64,000 nt of DNA from contig CAJUGS010000001.1 in the NCBI GenBank assembly GCA_910586305.1, forward strand, positions 1 through 64,000, in the 5' to 3' direction. This stretch comes from an uncultured Duncaniella sp. (lineage in GTDB: Bacteria; Bacteroidota; Bacteroidia; Bacteroidales; Muribaculaceae). The translations under genes and the position numbers were made by a program. The notes under the pieces are model-generated. The model was not told where the DNA came from and did no database searches. It saw only the letters and a program-made list of their open reading frames with translations. Below are positions 53,033 to 62,527 of this stretch, in pieces; position 1 is the stretch's first letter, and each line of letters begins with the position of its first letter.

Positions 53033-53548
53033 TTACTCGGCGAGGGGCGACGGAGCCACGTAGGTGCGGGTGGCAAGCTCGCGGTCGATCATGTAGAGAC
53101 CCATGCCGTTGTCGCCGATGAGTGTGAGCTTGTCGATGAGCTGGCGGCAATTGTCCTCCTCTTCCACCTGTTCGGACACAAACCAGTTGAGACGGTCGCG
53201 GGTGGCATAGTCCTTCTCGTCTGCCGCAAGAGCATAGATGGAGTTGATCATGGCTGTCACTTTCTGCTCATGCTCGAGGGTGGCGCGGAATGCGTCGGCG
53301 GCTCCGGCCCATTCGGTGGGGACGGCGTCGATGGCCTTGAGGATGACGCGGCCTCCGCGTTGATGCACGTAGTTCATGAAGATGGTGGCGTGGGCCTGCT
53401 CTTCCTGGAACTGCACTCTGAACCAGTTGGCAAGGCCGGGGAGTCCGGCCGATTCGAAATGTGCGCTCATCGAGAGATAGAGATACGCGCTATAGAACTC
53501 AGCGTTGATCTGCTCGTTGATAGCGTCCTGGATTTTGCTGTTCAGCAT
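53033..53548 (-). CDS. ferritin (bacterial, non-haem)
   Basis: 171 residues, a four-helix iron-storage protein forming 24-mers. The ferroxidase residues sit in NEQINAEFYSAYLY (Glu of helix A), FQEEQAHATIF (Glu-x-x-His of helix B) and the helix C and D segments (LEHEQKVT, SEQVEEEDN). It stores iron and limits oxidative damage. The promoter carries a palindrome (53629-53644). The 3' end faces the phosphohexomutase gene. Confidence 0.94.
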   Translation of the reverse strand: MLNSKIQDAINEQINAEFYSAYLYLSMSAHFESAGLPGLANWFRVQFQEEQAHATIFMNYVHQRGGRVILKAIDAVPTEWAGAADAFRATLEHEQKVTAMINSIYALAADEKDYATRDRLNWFVSEQVEEEDNCRQLIDKLTLIGDNGMGLYMIDRELATRTYVAPSPLAE

Positions 53549-53606
53549 ATTCTTGATGTTTTTTTATGGGCCGGAGTCGGGCCCCGGCCCATGGTTAATG
53601 AGGTTG

Positions 53607-53644
53607 CAAAAATAACATTTTTAGAATGAAAACGATCTCGTTTT
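53607..53644 (-). promoter_or_regulatory. ferritin promoter with overlapping palindrome
   Basis: Minus-strand TATTTTTG (53607-53614). The expected -33 region holds AAAACGA, 2 nt, TCGTTTT (53629-53644), a perfect palindrome that would cover RNA polymerase contacts. It is a candidate operator. Confidence 0.55.
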
Positions 53645-53707
53645 GTAATATTTTACATATTTAACCTATGTTAACGTTGGGTGGGGCGGGTAAAAGTCTG
53701 TTTATTT

Positions 53708-53739
53708 TTTGTGTTTTTAACAGATTGTTGTTAACTTTG
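53708..53739 (+). promoter_or_regulatory. promoter upstream of the WecA-like gene
   Basis: TTTG (53708-53711), 20 nt, TAACTTTG (53732-53739): exact consensus. It gives a leader of about 200 nt before the ATG at 53944. Confidence 0.85.
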
Positions 53740-53827
53740 CAACGCGCATACCGCAACGTTTTGCGCGATTTTAGAAACCTCTTTCCGGTACTGACGGCCG
53801 GCTTGGATTTCCACCGGTATAATCATA

Positions 53828-53896
53828 ATGGCTAACCTTGCCGGAGACTTTGACATTCCGGATATAAAAAGCGTCATGAAAGATGATGGCGCCTAA
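53828..53896 (+). CDS. possible 22-codon leader ORF
   Basis: ATG 53828 to TAA 53896 encodes MANLAGDFDIPDIKSVMKDD followed by GA, inside the long leader of the WecA-like gene and 47 nt before it. No family known. It could be a leader peptide or chance; codon use resembles real genes but the length is too short to be sure. Confidence 0.3.
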   Translation: MANLAGDFDIPDIKSVMKDDGA

Positions 53897-53943
53897 TCTA
53901 TCATCACCCTAAGACACAGATATAGCTTATTCACCACAAGATT

Positions 53944-55056
53944 ATGACTTATTGGATAATCAATTCGCTCATTGTAATAGCATTGTGCGTTCTTTTTGCA
54001 GGAGTTCTTATACCTCAGATACTCCTTATTGCGTATCGACGAAACCTGTTTGACGAGGTTGACGAGAGAAAAATCCACAAAGGCCTTATTCCCCGTCTCG
54101 GAGGCATTGCTTTTGAACCAGTGATTCTGCTTTCGCTTGCGTTGCTTACCGGCATCAACCTCATTATGGGCTATTCGCAGTTTTCGAATGCTTTCATAGA
54201 GCATTCAGTGCTTCTCATAGCCGGTTTCTGCTCTATCCAGATGCTTTATCTTGTGGGTATTGCCGATGACCTTATCGGTATCAAATACAGGGCTAAATTT
54301 GTGGTTCAGATTATCTGTGCGGTGCTTCTCATTGTCGGCGGTTGCTGGTTTGACACCCTTGGCGGTGTGCTTGGTATCACCGATTGGTCGCCATGGGTGG
54401 GAATGCCGTTCACAGCCATCATCATAGTGTTCATTATCAACGCTATCAACCTCATAGACGGTATTGACGGTCTGGCCTCGGGTCTCAGCTCCATAGCCAC
54501 GATCATCTATGGAATCTCCTTCTTTGTGATGGGCGACTATGCCTATGCCATGGTGAGCTTCGCCACCTTCGGTGTGCTCGTGCCGTTCTTCTACTACAAT
54601 GTGTTTGGCGATGTGAAGAAACACAGCAAAATCTTCATGGGCGATACCGGCTCGCTCACCATCGGCCTGCTTCTTGCAGTGCTCGGCACCAAGCTGTTCA
54701 CCCACTCGGGCTTCGTGGCCACCGAATTTCATCCTGCCGTGCTTGCCTTCTCTCCGCTCATCATTCCGGCTTTCGACGTGTGTCGTGTCTACACCGTGCG
54801 CATCCGTCACCACCGCTCTCCCTTCCTGCCCGACAAGAACCACATCCACCACAAGTTTCTTGCCGCCGGCATGAAGCCCCGCACCGCCATGGTGAGCATC
54901 ATCTCCATCTCGGCCTTCTTCACACTTGTGAATTTCGCATTGTCCACAGTCTTGAATATCAATCTCATCGTCATATTTGACATCCTCGTGTGGATCGGTT
55001 TCAACAGCTGGCTCAACAAGAGGATAAAGAAAGTCGGCGGCAGCACTGTGTCATAG
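53944..55056 (+). CDS. polyprenyl-phosphate sugar-1-phosphate transferase (WecA/MraY family)
   Basis: 370 residues with about ten membrane segments. It transfers a sugar-1-phosphate (commonly GlcNAc or a derivative) from UDP-sugar to undecaprenyl phosphate. This starts surface-polysaccharide synthesis. Catalytic segments are DDLIGIKYRAKF, NAINLIDGIDGLASGLS and HHRSPFLPDKNHIHHKFL (His-rich loop). WecA-type rather than MraY by the loop pattern. It stands alone after a 200-nt leader. A terminator-like hairpin lies just downstream. Confidence 0.9.
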   Translation: MTYWIINSLIVIALCVLFAGVLIPQILLIAYRRNLFDEVDERKIHKGLIPRLGGIAFEPVILLSLALLTGINLIMGYSQFSNAFIEHSVLLIAGFCSIQMLYLVGIADDLIGIKYRAKFVVQIICAVLLIVGGCWFDTLGGVLGITDWSPWVGMPFTAIIIVFIINAINLIDGIDGLASGLSSIATIIYGISFFVMGDYAYAMVSFATFGVLVPFFYYNVFGDVKKHSKIFMGDTGSLTIGLLLAVLGTKLFTHSGFVATEFHPAVLAFSPLIIPAFDVCRVYTVRIRHHRSPFLPDKNHIHHKFLAAGMKPRTAMVSIISISAFFTLVNFALSTVLNINLIVIFDILVWIGFNSWLNKRIKKVGGSTVS

Positions 55057-55090
55057 CTCTTTCAGCCGCTGTCCGAATACACCCCATAGT

Positions 55091-55124
55091 GCCCTCTCTG
55101 CCGTCAAGGCGGGAGGGCATTTTT
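55091..55124 (+). terminator. terminator after the WecA-like gene
   Basis: GCCCTC (55091-55096) pairs with GAGGGC (55113-55118), with an inner GCC/GGC pair, followed by ATTTTT. Confidence 0.75.
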
Positions 55125-55179
55125 CTGCCCCATCACTAATTTTAACTCGCTATGAGAGGGTTGTTTCCGCAAAAAGTAG

Positions 55180-55187
55180 TAACTTTG
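55180..55187 (+). promoter_or_regulatory. trpS -7 box
   Basis: TAACTTTG, 23 nt before the ATG. The nearest TTTG-like element is GTTG at 55160, 16 nt upstream, which is short. Confidence 0.6.
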
Positions 55188-55210
55188 TCACCCAAATAAC
55201 CCTATTCATC

Positions 55211-56272
55211 ATGAACGAAAAAGAAATTGTGCTTTCAGGCATCCGTGCCACAGGAAATCTTCACTTGGGCAACTATTACGGAGCTCTGAGGAATTTTGTG
55301 AAAATGCAGGATGACTATGATTGCAACTACTTCATAGCCGACCTCCACGCTCTGACCACCAATCCCGATCCCGTGGAGCTGCATGAGAATGTCAAGAATA
55401 TCCTTGCCGAGTATCTGGCCGCAGGCGTAGATCCCGAAAAGGCCACTATCTTCGTGCAGAGCGACGTGCCCGAGATTTCAGAGATGTATCTTCTGCTCAA
55501 TATGCACGTGGGCATAGGCGAGCTGCTCCGCACCACTTCGTTCAAGGACAAGGCCCGCAAGCAGCTCGGAATCTCCACCGACAGCGACGAGGATATAGAG
55601 AAGCAAATTGTCGGCAACGAGTCAAACAAGCGTGTCAATGCCGGCCTCCTCACCTACCCCACCCTGATGGCCGTAGACATCCTCATCCAGAAGGCGCGCA
55701 AGGTGCCCGTCGGAAAGGACCAGGAGCAGCATCTGGAGCTCACACGCCGTTTTGCCCGCCGATTCAATTCGTTCTACAACGTCGACCTTTTCCCCGAACC
55801 GGAGAATTTCAACTTCGGCCAGAATGCTGTGAAGGTGCCCGGCCTTGACGGCTCCGGCAAGATGGGCAAGAGCGAGGGCAACTGCATCTATCTCGTCGAC
55901 GAAGAGAAGGTGCTCCGCAAGAAAGTGATGCGTGCCGTGACCGACGAGGGTCCCAAGACTCCCGGTCAGCCCGTTTCTGAGCCTGTCAACAACCTGCTCA
56001 CACTCATGGAGCTTACCACTGCTCCCGAGATTGTGCAGAGCTATCGTGACGCTTATGCCGACTGCTCCATCCGCTATGGCGACATGAAGAAGCAGCTGGC
56101 CGAGGATATCCTCAAAGTCACCACCCCCATCCGCGAGCGCTATCAGGCAATCCGCGCCGACGAGGCCTATATTGCCAAGGTTGTGAGCCTCGGAGCCGAG
56201 CGTGCCCGCGAGCGTGCCTCACGCACCCTTCAAGAGGTGAAGAAGGCCATGGGTATCATCAAGTTCTATTAA
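55211..56272 (+). CDS. trpS: tryptophanyl-tRNA synthetase
   Basis: 353 residues. Charges tRNA-Trp; class I dimer. HIGH-type motif GNLHLGNYYGAL (about 14-25) and KMSKS variant KMGKSEGN (about 216). The tail (RASRTLQEVKKAMGI) is normal. The first of a long + strand run; the next gene begins 49 nt later. Confidence 0.96.
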   Translation: MNEKEIVLSGIRATGNLHLGNYYGALRNFVKMQDDYDCNYFIADLHALTTNPDPVELHENVKNILAEYLAAGVDPEKATIFVQSDVPEISEMYLLLNMHVGIGELLRTTSFKDKARKQLGISTDSDEDIEKQIVGNESNKRVNAGLLTYPTLMAVDILIQKARKVPVGKDQEQHLELTRRFARRFNSFYNVDLFPEPENFNFGQNAVKVPGLDGSGKMGKSEGNCIYLVDEEKVLRKKVMRAVTDEGPKTPGQPVSEPVNNLLTLMELTTAPEIVQSYRDAYADCSIRYGDMKKQLAEDILKVTTPIRERYQAIRADEAYIAKVVSLGAERARERASRTLQEVKKAMGIIKFY

Positions 56273-56321
56273 TCCATCTGCTTTTTTCTCTCTTGACATC
56301 CGTAACCGCATCAAAAACGGT

Positions 56322-59300
56322 ATGAAAAAATACGACATAATCAACAACTCGCTGGGCTGGCTGTGCTTCCTGATAGCCGCTGTCACCTATATGCTCACGC
56401 TCGAGCCTACGGCGAGTTTCTGGGATTGCCCCGAATTCATATCTCAGGGCTTCAAACTTGAAGTGGGACACCCGCCGGGCAACCCTATCTTCATGCTCGC
56501 GGCCCGATTCTTCGTCAACTTCGCATTCGGCGATGTGACCAAGGTGGCACTCATGGTCAATGCCATGTCGGCTCTCCTGTCGGCCGCCACGATACTGCTC
56601 CTTTTCTGGACCATCACCCATCTGGTGAAGAGGCTGACAGTCAAGGACGATGCTGAATCAGTGAGCCTCACTGAGATGTTGGTCATCTTCGGCTCAGGTC
56701 TGTGCGGTGCACTGGCCTATACATGGAGTGACACATTCTGGTTCTCTGCTGTCGAGGGCGAGGTCTATGCGTTTTCCTCGTTCTGCACGGCCCTCGTGTT
56801 CTGGCTGATTCTGAAGTGGGAAAACCGCGCCCACCTGCCCCACAGCGACAAATACCTGGTGCTGATAGCCTATGTGATAGGCATATCCATCGCCGTCCAC
56901 CTTCTCAATCTCCTCTGTATACCGGCCATAGGTCTCGTGATTTACTACCGTCTGTGGAATAACACCACGGCCAAGGGATCGCTTGTCACTCTGGGCTTGT
57001 CGGCTGTTGTTGTCGGACTGATTCTCTACGGCCTGGTGCCCGGTTTCATCGAGGTGTCGCAGTATTTCGAGATTTTCTGTGTCAACACCCTCGGTATGAG
57101 CTACAACACAGGTGTGCTCATCTATGCCGTCCTTGCCGTCGGTACCTTTGTGTGGGCCATCCGCGAACTCTACGTTCAGAAGAGCGTCTCACGCATCCGC
57201 TGGAGCGTGGCTCTGAGCATACTGCTCTCCGGTATTCCCTTCATAGGCGACAGTATGTGGATTCCCGCTGTCATCATGATAGCGGTACTTGCCTATCTAT
57301 TCATGGCCAAGAGGTTGCCTGTGCGCATCCTCAATCTCGTGGTGACGAGCATCTTTGTCATCTTTATTGGCTATTCGAGCTACGCGCTTCTGCTCATACG
57401 CTCCAATGCCAATCCGCCTATGAACCAGAACGCTCCCGACAATGTGTTCTCTCTCGCCTCCTATCTCAACCGCGAGCAGTATGGCGAGCGTCCGCTCTTC
57501 TACGGACAGACCCTCAATTCGGGCGTGGTCTACGGTGTTGGCGACGGCGGCCAGCTCTCACCTATCTACACCCCCGGCACTCCCATTTACTCCAAGGTAG
57601 CCAAGACTTCTCCCGACCAGAAGGATGAGTATAAGCTCGTGGGCTACAAGAAGAACTACAAGATGAACCCCGAGCTGGATATGCTCTTCCCTCGCATCTA
57701 CAGCGGTCTCCATGCCCAGGCTTATTCTGACTGGATCGGAGGCCTTAAGGGCTATCCTGTCAAGGCCACGCAGTATGTCGACGAGAATGGAAACACTCTC
57801 CAGACCACCGACCGCATCAAGCCCACTATGGGTGAGAATATGAGGTTCTTCCTCGTCTACCAGCTCAACCATATGTACTGGCGTTATTTCATGTGGAATT
57901 TCGCCGGACGCCAGAACGATATCCAGGGCAACGGAGAGGTGAACCACGGCAACTGGATTTCGGGCCTTCCCTTCATTGACAATCCTCGTCTGGGCGACCA
58001 GAGTCTCCTTCCGGCCTCGGAGGGCAAAGGTAATGCCGGACACAATGTGTTCTATATGCTTCCTCTCATCCTGGGCCTCGTGGGTCTCGGATGGCAGGCC
58101 TTTGTGTCGAAGCGCGGCATTGAGCAATTCTGGGTGATATTCTTCCTCTTCTTCATGACAGGTATAGCCATTGTGCTCTATCTCAACCAGACCCCCACCC
58201 AGCCCCGTGAGCGCGACTATGCTTTCGCAGGCTCCTTCTACGCCTTTGCCATCTGGATTGGTATGGGCGTGGCCGGACTTTGGTGGATTGTCCGTAACGC
58301 ACTCGCCGGAAAGAAGCCCGAGAAGCTTGAGAAGGCCGGCATGACCGCTGCTTTCATCGCTGTTGTGGCAGGTCTCATCGTGCCATTCCAGATGGTGTCG
58401 CAGACATGGGACGACCATGACCGTTCGGGCCGATACACAACCCGCGATTTCGGTATGAACTATCTCGACTCGCTCGACGAGAACGCCATCATATTCACCA
58501 ATGGCGACAATGACACATTTCCTCTCTGGTATGCCCAGGAGGTGGAGGGACACCGTACAGACGTGAAGGTAGTCAATCTTTCATATCTCACCACCGACTG
58601 GTATGCCAACCAGGTGAGACATCCGTCGTATGAAGCTCCCGGTATAGAGACTCTCGCCAAGCCCGAGGATTATGCCTACGACCGCATGAACTTCAACTAC
58701 TTCGCTGTCGACGAGGATACTACCGCTACGAATGTCTATGCATCGCTGCGCCAGCTCTACGACCCGAAATCGAGTCAGAACTCCTGGGGTGCGCCAATGA
58801 TGAAGTATCCCAATATGTTCATTCCTGTTGATGTCGACGCTGCCGTCAAGGCCGGCCGCATCACCGAGCAGGAGGCCCGGACAGCCGATACAGTCATCAA
58901 CGCCAATATGCACAACGACCGTGGCACCGGCCATGGCGGAATGTCGCTGAGCCAGGTGCTGTCGCTCGATATGCTCGCCACATCCGTCAAGAACGGCTGG
59001 AACCGTCCCGTCTACTTTGCATCGACCGTGCCCAGCGAGTATTATCTCGGTCTTCAGCCCTATATGCGCTCCACAGGTATGGCCTATGAAATCACTCCGG
59101 TGTACAATTCGGAAAACTCCGACTATGACATCACCGCCGTGAATACCGACAAGGCCTATCGGAACATCATGGAGAAATTCCGTTGGGGCGGACTCGACAA
59201 GGTGACCGGTCCCGGCCAGGTTTATCTCGACGAGACAGTGCGCCGCATGGTCACCACCACCCGTTCCTACATTCTCAACGCAGCCACAGCCATGGTGAAC

Positions 59301-59777
59301 GAGGCCGTGATGGCCGAGCGCGCCGACTCTGCATCAATCGCTCCCGACCAGAAGGCGGCCCTCGAAGCCTACAAGGCCGACCGTTATGCCAAGGCGCTCG
59401 AGCTCGTGAAGCTGATAGAGGAGAAACTTCCCGAATCGGCCTCTCCCTATGCCGTGCAGATTCCCCAGAAGATGGCCCAGATATACGGACGCATCGGTAT
59501 GGCCACCGGCAACAAGGAGGCTTCGGCCCATGCTCTGGAGCTGATAGAGAAAGAACTGCACCGGTATGCTGCAAACGTGAAGTACTACCAGAGCCTCTCG
59601 CCCTGGCAGTATGCCACTCTTCCGCAGACCGACCGCTTCATCGAGACATACTACATGGTTTATCTGCTCCAGGATTTCACCGATCTTGGCGGTGATCCAG
59701 AACCCCTCATCGAGAATCTCACCGACATGGGTGTCAACTTCGACCGCATAGTGGAGATTATCGACCGCCAGGGATAA
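56322..59777 (+). CDS. DUF2723 / GT117-type giant membrane protein
   Basis: 1151 residues. The N-terminal part (1-720) has about 12 membrane segments. The signature LEPTASFWDCPEFISQGFKL at about 27-46 matches DUF2723, in which an Asp-Glu pair precedes the first loop. The rest, to the end, is a soluble domain with helical repeat-like stretches. DUF2723 includes the eukaryotic O-mannosyltransferase TMEM260, so a lipid-linked sugar transfer to exported proteins is plausible; this is inference. It lies between trpS and pdxA on one transcript. Confidence 0.85.
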   Translation: MKKYDIINNSLGWLCFLIAAVTYMLTLEPTASFWDCPEFISQGFKLEVGHPPGNPIFMLAARFFVNFAFGDVTKVALMVNAMSALLSAATILLLFWTITHLVKRLTVKDDAESVSLTEMLVIFGSGLCGALAYTWSDTFWFSAVEGEVYAFSSFCTALVFWLILKWENRAHLPHSDKYLVLIAYVIGISIAVHLLNLLCIPAIGLVIYYRLWNNTTAKGSLVTLGLSAVVVGLILYGLVPGFIEVSQYFEIFCVNTLGMSYNTGVLIYAVLAVGTFVWAIRELYVQKSVSRIRWSVALSILLSGIPFIGDSMWIPAVIMIAVLAYLFMAKRLPVRILNLVVTSIFVIFIGYSSYALLLIRSNANPPMNQNAPDNVFSLASYLNREQYGERPLFYGQTLNSGVVYGVGDGGQLSPIYTPGTPIYSKVAKTSPDQKDEYKLVGYKKNYKMNPELDMLFPRIYSGLHAQAYSDWIGGLKGYPVKATQYVDENGNTLQTTDRIKPTMGENMRFFLVYQLNHMYWRYFMWNFAGRQNDIQGNGEVNHGNWISGLPFIDNPRLGDQSLLPASEGKGNAGHNVFYMLPLILGLVGLGWQAFVSKRGIEQFWVIFFLFFMTGIAIVLYLNQTPTQPRERDYAFAGSFYAFAIWIGMGVAGLWWIVRNALAGKKPEKLEKAGMTAAFIAVVAGLIVPFQMVSQTWDDHDRSGRYTTRDFGMNYLDSLDENAIIFTNGDNDTFPLWYAQEVEGHRTDVKVVNLSYLTTDWYANQVRHPSYEAPGIETLAKPEDYAYDRMNFNYFAVDEDTTATNVYASLRQLYDPKSSQNSWGAPMMKYPNMFIPVDVDAAVKAGRITEQEARTADTVINANMHNDRGTGHGGMSLSQVLSLDMLATSVKNGWNRPVYFASTVPSEYYLGLQPYMRSTGMAYEITPVYNSENSDYDITAVNTDKAYRNIMEKFRWGGLDKVTGPGQVYLDETVRRMVTTTRSYILNAATAMVNEAVMAERADSASIAPDQKAALEAYKADRYAKALELVKLIEEKLPESASPYAVQIPQKMAQIYGRIGMATGNKEASAHALELIEKELHRYAANVKYYQSLSPWQYATLPQTDRFIETYYMVYLLQDFTDLGGDPEPLIENLTDMGVNFDRIVEIIDRQG

Positions 59778-59798
59778 ATTTCTAAGCACAGAAAAACA

Positions 59799-60905
59799 TT
59801 GGAAAACAGGAAAATAAAAGTGGGCATAACCCACGGTGACATCAACGGCATAGGTTACGAGACATTGCTCAAGACCTTCGAGGACCCGCGCATGGGAGAG
59901 ATATGCACTCCCGTGGTCTACGGTTCGGCCAAGATAGCATCCTACTACCGAAAGGCGATGAATCTGCCCGAGGTAAAGTTCACCCAGGTGTCGTCTCCCT
60001 CGGAGACCGACCCTGCGGGCGAGCGTGTCTACATGATCAACGTCGTGCCCGAGGATACCCGCATTGAGCCGGGTCAGTCCACTCCCGAGGGTGGTGCGGC
60101 CGCTCTTGAGGCATTGCGCCGAGCTGTGGCCGACCTTCGTGACGGAGAAATCGATGTGCTCGTGACCTGTCCTATCAACAAACACGCCATACACGGAGAG
60201 AACTTTGACTTTCCCGGCCACACGGAGTTTCTCCAGGCCGAGCTTGGCGACGGAAGGGACAAGGCTATGATGATCATGTGTGCCGAAGGTCTGAGAGTAG
60301 CCCTCGTCACCATCCACGATCCTCTGAAGGATGTCGCCTCAAAGGTGACCCGCGAGAGTGTGGCCCGCGCGCTCGAAGCCTTCAGCAGTTCTCTTGTCAA
60401 GGATTTCGGCATTCATTCACCGCGTATCGCCGTGCTGTCTCTCAATCCCCATGCCGGCGACGGCGGGGTGATAGGCTCGGAGGATAGTGAAATCATAGCT
60501 CCCGCCATCGAGGATGCGTCGAAGAAGAAGGTGCTTGCCTTCGGTCCGTATGCTTCCGACGGCCTCTTCGGAAGTGGCTCCTACAGGAAGTTCGACGGTA
60601 TCCTTGCCATGTATCACGACCAGGGTCTCACTCCGTTCAAGCTCCTTGCCGGAGAGAATGGTGTGAATTTCACCGCCGGACTGAAATATGTGCGCACATC
60701 TCCCGACCACGGCACTGCCTATGACATAGCCGGCAAGGGAGTGGCCGATCCCCAGTCGCTTCGCGAGGCTATCTATGCGGCTATGGATATCTACCGCAAC
60801 CGCCTTCGCGAGGAGGAGGCTACAGCCAATCCTCTGAGAAAGCAGAACTTTGACCGCGGTTCCGACCGTGTGCCGAGGGAAAGAGAGCCCAAAGAGTCCA
60901 ATTAG
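59799..60905 (+). CDS. pdxA: 4-hydroxythreonine-4-phosphate dehydrogenase
   Basis: 368 residues with a TTG start at 59799; the first ATG in the frame lies well inside the conserved domain, so TTG fits better. Oxidises 4-phosphohydroxythreonine in vitamin B6 synthesis. Family segments are ITHGDINGIGYE, GHTEFL, and the metal-binding His in MYHDQGLTPFK. A short charged tail (about 335-368) extends beyond the usual end. Lies 21 nt after DUF2723, at the head of the lipid-like cluster. Confidence 0.93.
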   Translation: MENRKIKVGITHGDINGIGYETLLKTFEDPRMGEICTPVVYGSAKIASYYRKAMNLPEVKFTQVSSPSETDPAGERVYMINVVPEDTRIEPGQSTPEGGAAALEALRRAVADLRDGEIDVLVTCPINKHAIHGENFDFPGHTEFLQAELGDGRDKAMMIMCAEGLRVALVTIHDPLKDVASKVTRESVARALEAFSSSLVKDFGIHSPRIAVLSLNPHAGDGGVIGSEDSEIIAPAIEDASKKKVLAFGPYASDGLFGSGSYRKFDGILAMYHDQGLTPFKLLAGENGVNFTAGLKYVRTSPDHGTAYDIAGKGVADPQSLREAIYAAMDIYRNRLREEEATANPLRKQNFDRGSDRVPREREPKESN

Positions 60906-60921
60906 CCTCCGTTTCCGGGAT

Positions 60922-61626
60922 ATGGTCTACGCTGTCATCGCCGCAGGGCAGGGATCGCGCCTCGCTTCCGAGGGAGTCTGTCTCCCAAAGCCTCTTGTAG
61001 ATGTGGGAGGTGAGCCACTGATAGGGCGGATGATACGCCTTATGGCCCGTCAGCCCGACTGTGAACGCATCGAGATTGTGGTCAACAGCCACAGCCGGGA
61101 GGTGGAAGTGTATCTGGCCTCGCTTGCCGGAGAGTTTCCGCTCCATGTCACTGTCCGCGACACTCCCGGATCGCTCCATACGCTTGCCGCCCTCGTGACG
61201 ATGCTCGGCGACGGCGATGCCTGTGTCAGCACAGTCGACGCCGTGTGTCTTGAGGAGGAGTTTGACTCATATCTCGAGGCCCGACGTCTGTCACCCCGGG
61301 AGTCTGACGCGTTCATGGCGGTCACACGCTATGTCGACGATGAGAAGCCGCTCTATGTCGCCACCGATTCCGATGGTCGCATCACGGGCTACTTCGACAC
61401 CCCTTCGGATGGAGCGGACTATGTGTCGGGGGGAATGTACATTCTCAGTCGTGAGGCTCGGGAATATGTGGACTTATGCATCGAGGGCGGACAGACGAGG
61501 ATGCGTGACTTCCAGCGTTCGCTCGTGGGCGCCGGCCTGAGGGTTAGAGCCTACGAATTCAGCAAGATTATAGATGTTGACCATGCGGCCGACATAGCCG
61601 TTGCGGAGCAACTGACCAAGAAATAG
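60922..61626 (+). CDS. nucleotidyltransferase (sugar- or polyol-phosphate type)
   Basis: 234 residues from ATG 60922. The fold is that of GlmU/RmlA-like NTP transferases: VIAAGQGSRLASEGVCLPKP (5-24) holds the GxGxR and Lys-Pro signature and LVDVGGEPLIGRMI follows. Such enzymes activate a phosphorylated sugar or polyol with CTP, UTP or TTP. Context (CDP-alcohol phosphatidyltransferase three genes on) makes an inositol- or similar phosphate cytidylyltransferase possible, but the substrate is not readable from the sequence. Starts 16 nt after the pdxA stop. Confidence 0.8.
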   Translation: MVYAVIAAGQGSRLASEGVCLPKPLVDVGGEPLIGRMIRLMARQPDCERIEIVVNSHSREVEVYLASLAGEFPLHVTVRDTPGSLHTLAALVTMLGDGDACVSTVDAVCLEEEFDSYLEARRLSPRESDAFMAVTRYVDDEKPLYVATDSDGRITGYFDTPSDGADYVSGGMYILSREAREYVDLCIEGGQTRMRDFQRSLVGAGLRVRAYEFSKIIDVDHAADIAVAEQLTKK

Positions 61627-61652
61627 AAAACCAATCACAACCACAACCTACA

Positions 61653-62516
61653 ATGGCCGAAATAAAGATTGCCGCCGTACTGCGCGCAGGGGCTTATTCC
61701 CCCAACCATATAGGCAACGACGCAGCCATCATGAACCTCACTGCCGAGCAGCTCCGCAAGCGCGGATGTGAGGTCAGGACCTACAGCGAGGAGCAGCTCA
61801 TCGGAGGTGCCGTGAAGGAGCGTGTGGTCATACATATGTGTCGCGACCACAGGTCATTTCCAATCCTCCAGGCCATGGAGGACGACGGATGCCTGGTGTT
61901 CAACTCAGCCTATGGCGTGGAAAACTGTACTCGCGAGCGTCTGTCGCGCATACTGCTTGGCTCGGGTATCCCCTACCCCGACTGCATCATGGTGGATACC
62001 AACCAGACCGTGACAGCGCGCATGGAAGCCGCCCGTATGGACCGCGCCTGGATAAAGCGTGGCGACCTCTATGCCCAGCATAAAGAGGACGTGACGTATG
62101 TGCGTCATCCCCAGGAGGCCCAGGAGATGCTCCAGGAGTACTTCCTGCGCGGTATAAAGCGTGCGGTCATCATGCGTCATCTCGATGGAGAGCAGGTGAA
62201 ATTCTACGGTGTCAGCGGCACTCCATGGTTTCAGTGGTTCTATCCCTTCGAGAAGAGCTACTCGGCCGACGGCGGCGACAAGGCGACCACCAATACCCAG
62301 ACTCCGCGTTTTGACCTTGAGAAATTCAAGGATGCCTGCGGACGTGCCGCTGATATTCTCGACATCAGGTTCTATGGCGGCGACGCCATAGTGGCTCCCG
62401 ACGGCACATTCCATATCATTGACTTCAACGACTGGCCAAGCTTCGCCCCCTGCAGGGTGGAGGCGGCGGGAGTCATTGCCCGCACTGTCCTTGCCGAAAT
62501 CAAGAGTCACAAATAA
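61653..62516 (+). CDS. ATP-grasp-like protein
   Basis: 287 residues, cytoplasmic. Layout is that of the ATP-grasp superfamily: an N-terminal Rossmann-like part (VVIHMCRDHRSFPILQAMED), RAWIKRGD near 145 for the ATP-binding Lys, and a closing metal motif IIDFNDWPSF near 270 (Asp, Asn). Members ligate a carboxylate to an amine or thiol. The family found next to CDP-alcohol phosphatidyltransferase genes in Bacteroidota is uncharacterised to my knowledge. It lies 26 nt after the nucleotidyltransferase. Confidence 0.75.
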   Translation: MAEIKIAAVLRAGAYSPNHIGNDAAIMNLTAEQLRKRGCEVRTYSEEQLIGGAVKERVVIHMCRDHRSFPILQAMEDDGCLVFNSAYGVENCTRERLSRILLGSGIPYPDCIMVDTNQTVTARMEAARMDRAWIKRGDLYAQHKEDVTYVRHPQEAQEMLQEYFLRGIKRAVIMRHLDGEQVKFYGVSGTPWFQWFYPFEKSYSADGGDKATTNTQTPRFDLEKFKDACGRAADILDIRFYGGDAIVAPDGTFHIIDFNDWPSFAPCRVEAAGVIARTVLAEIKSHK

Positions 62517-62527
62517 TCACTCTGTCT

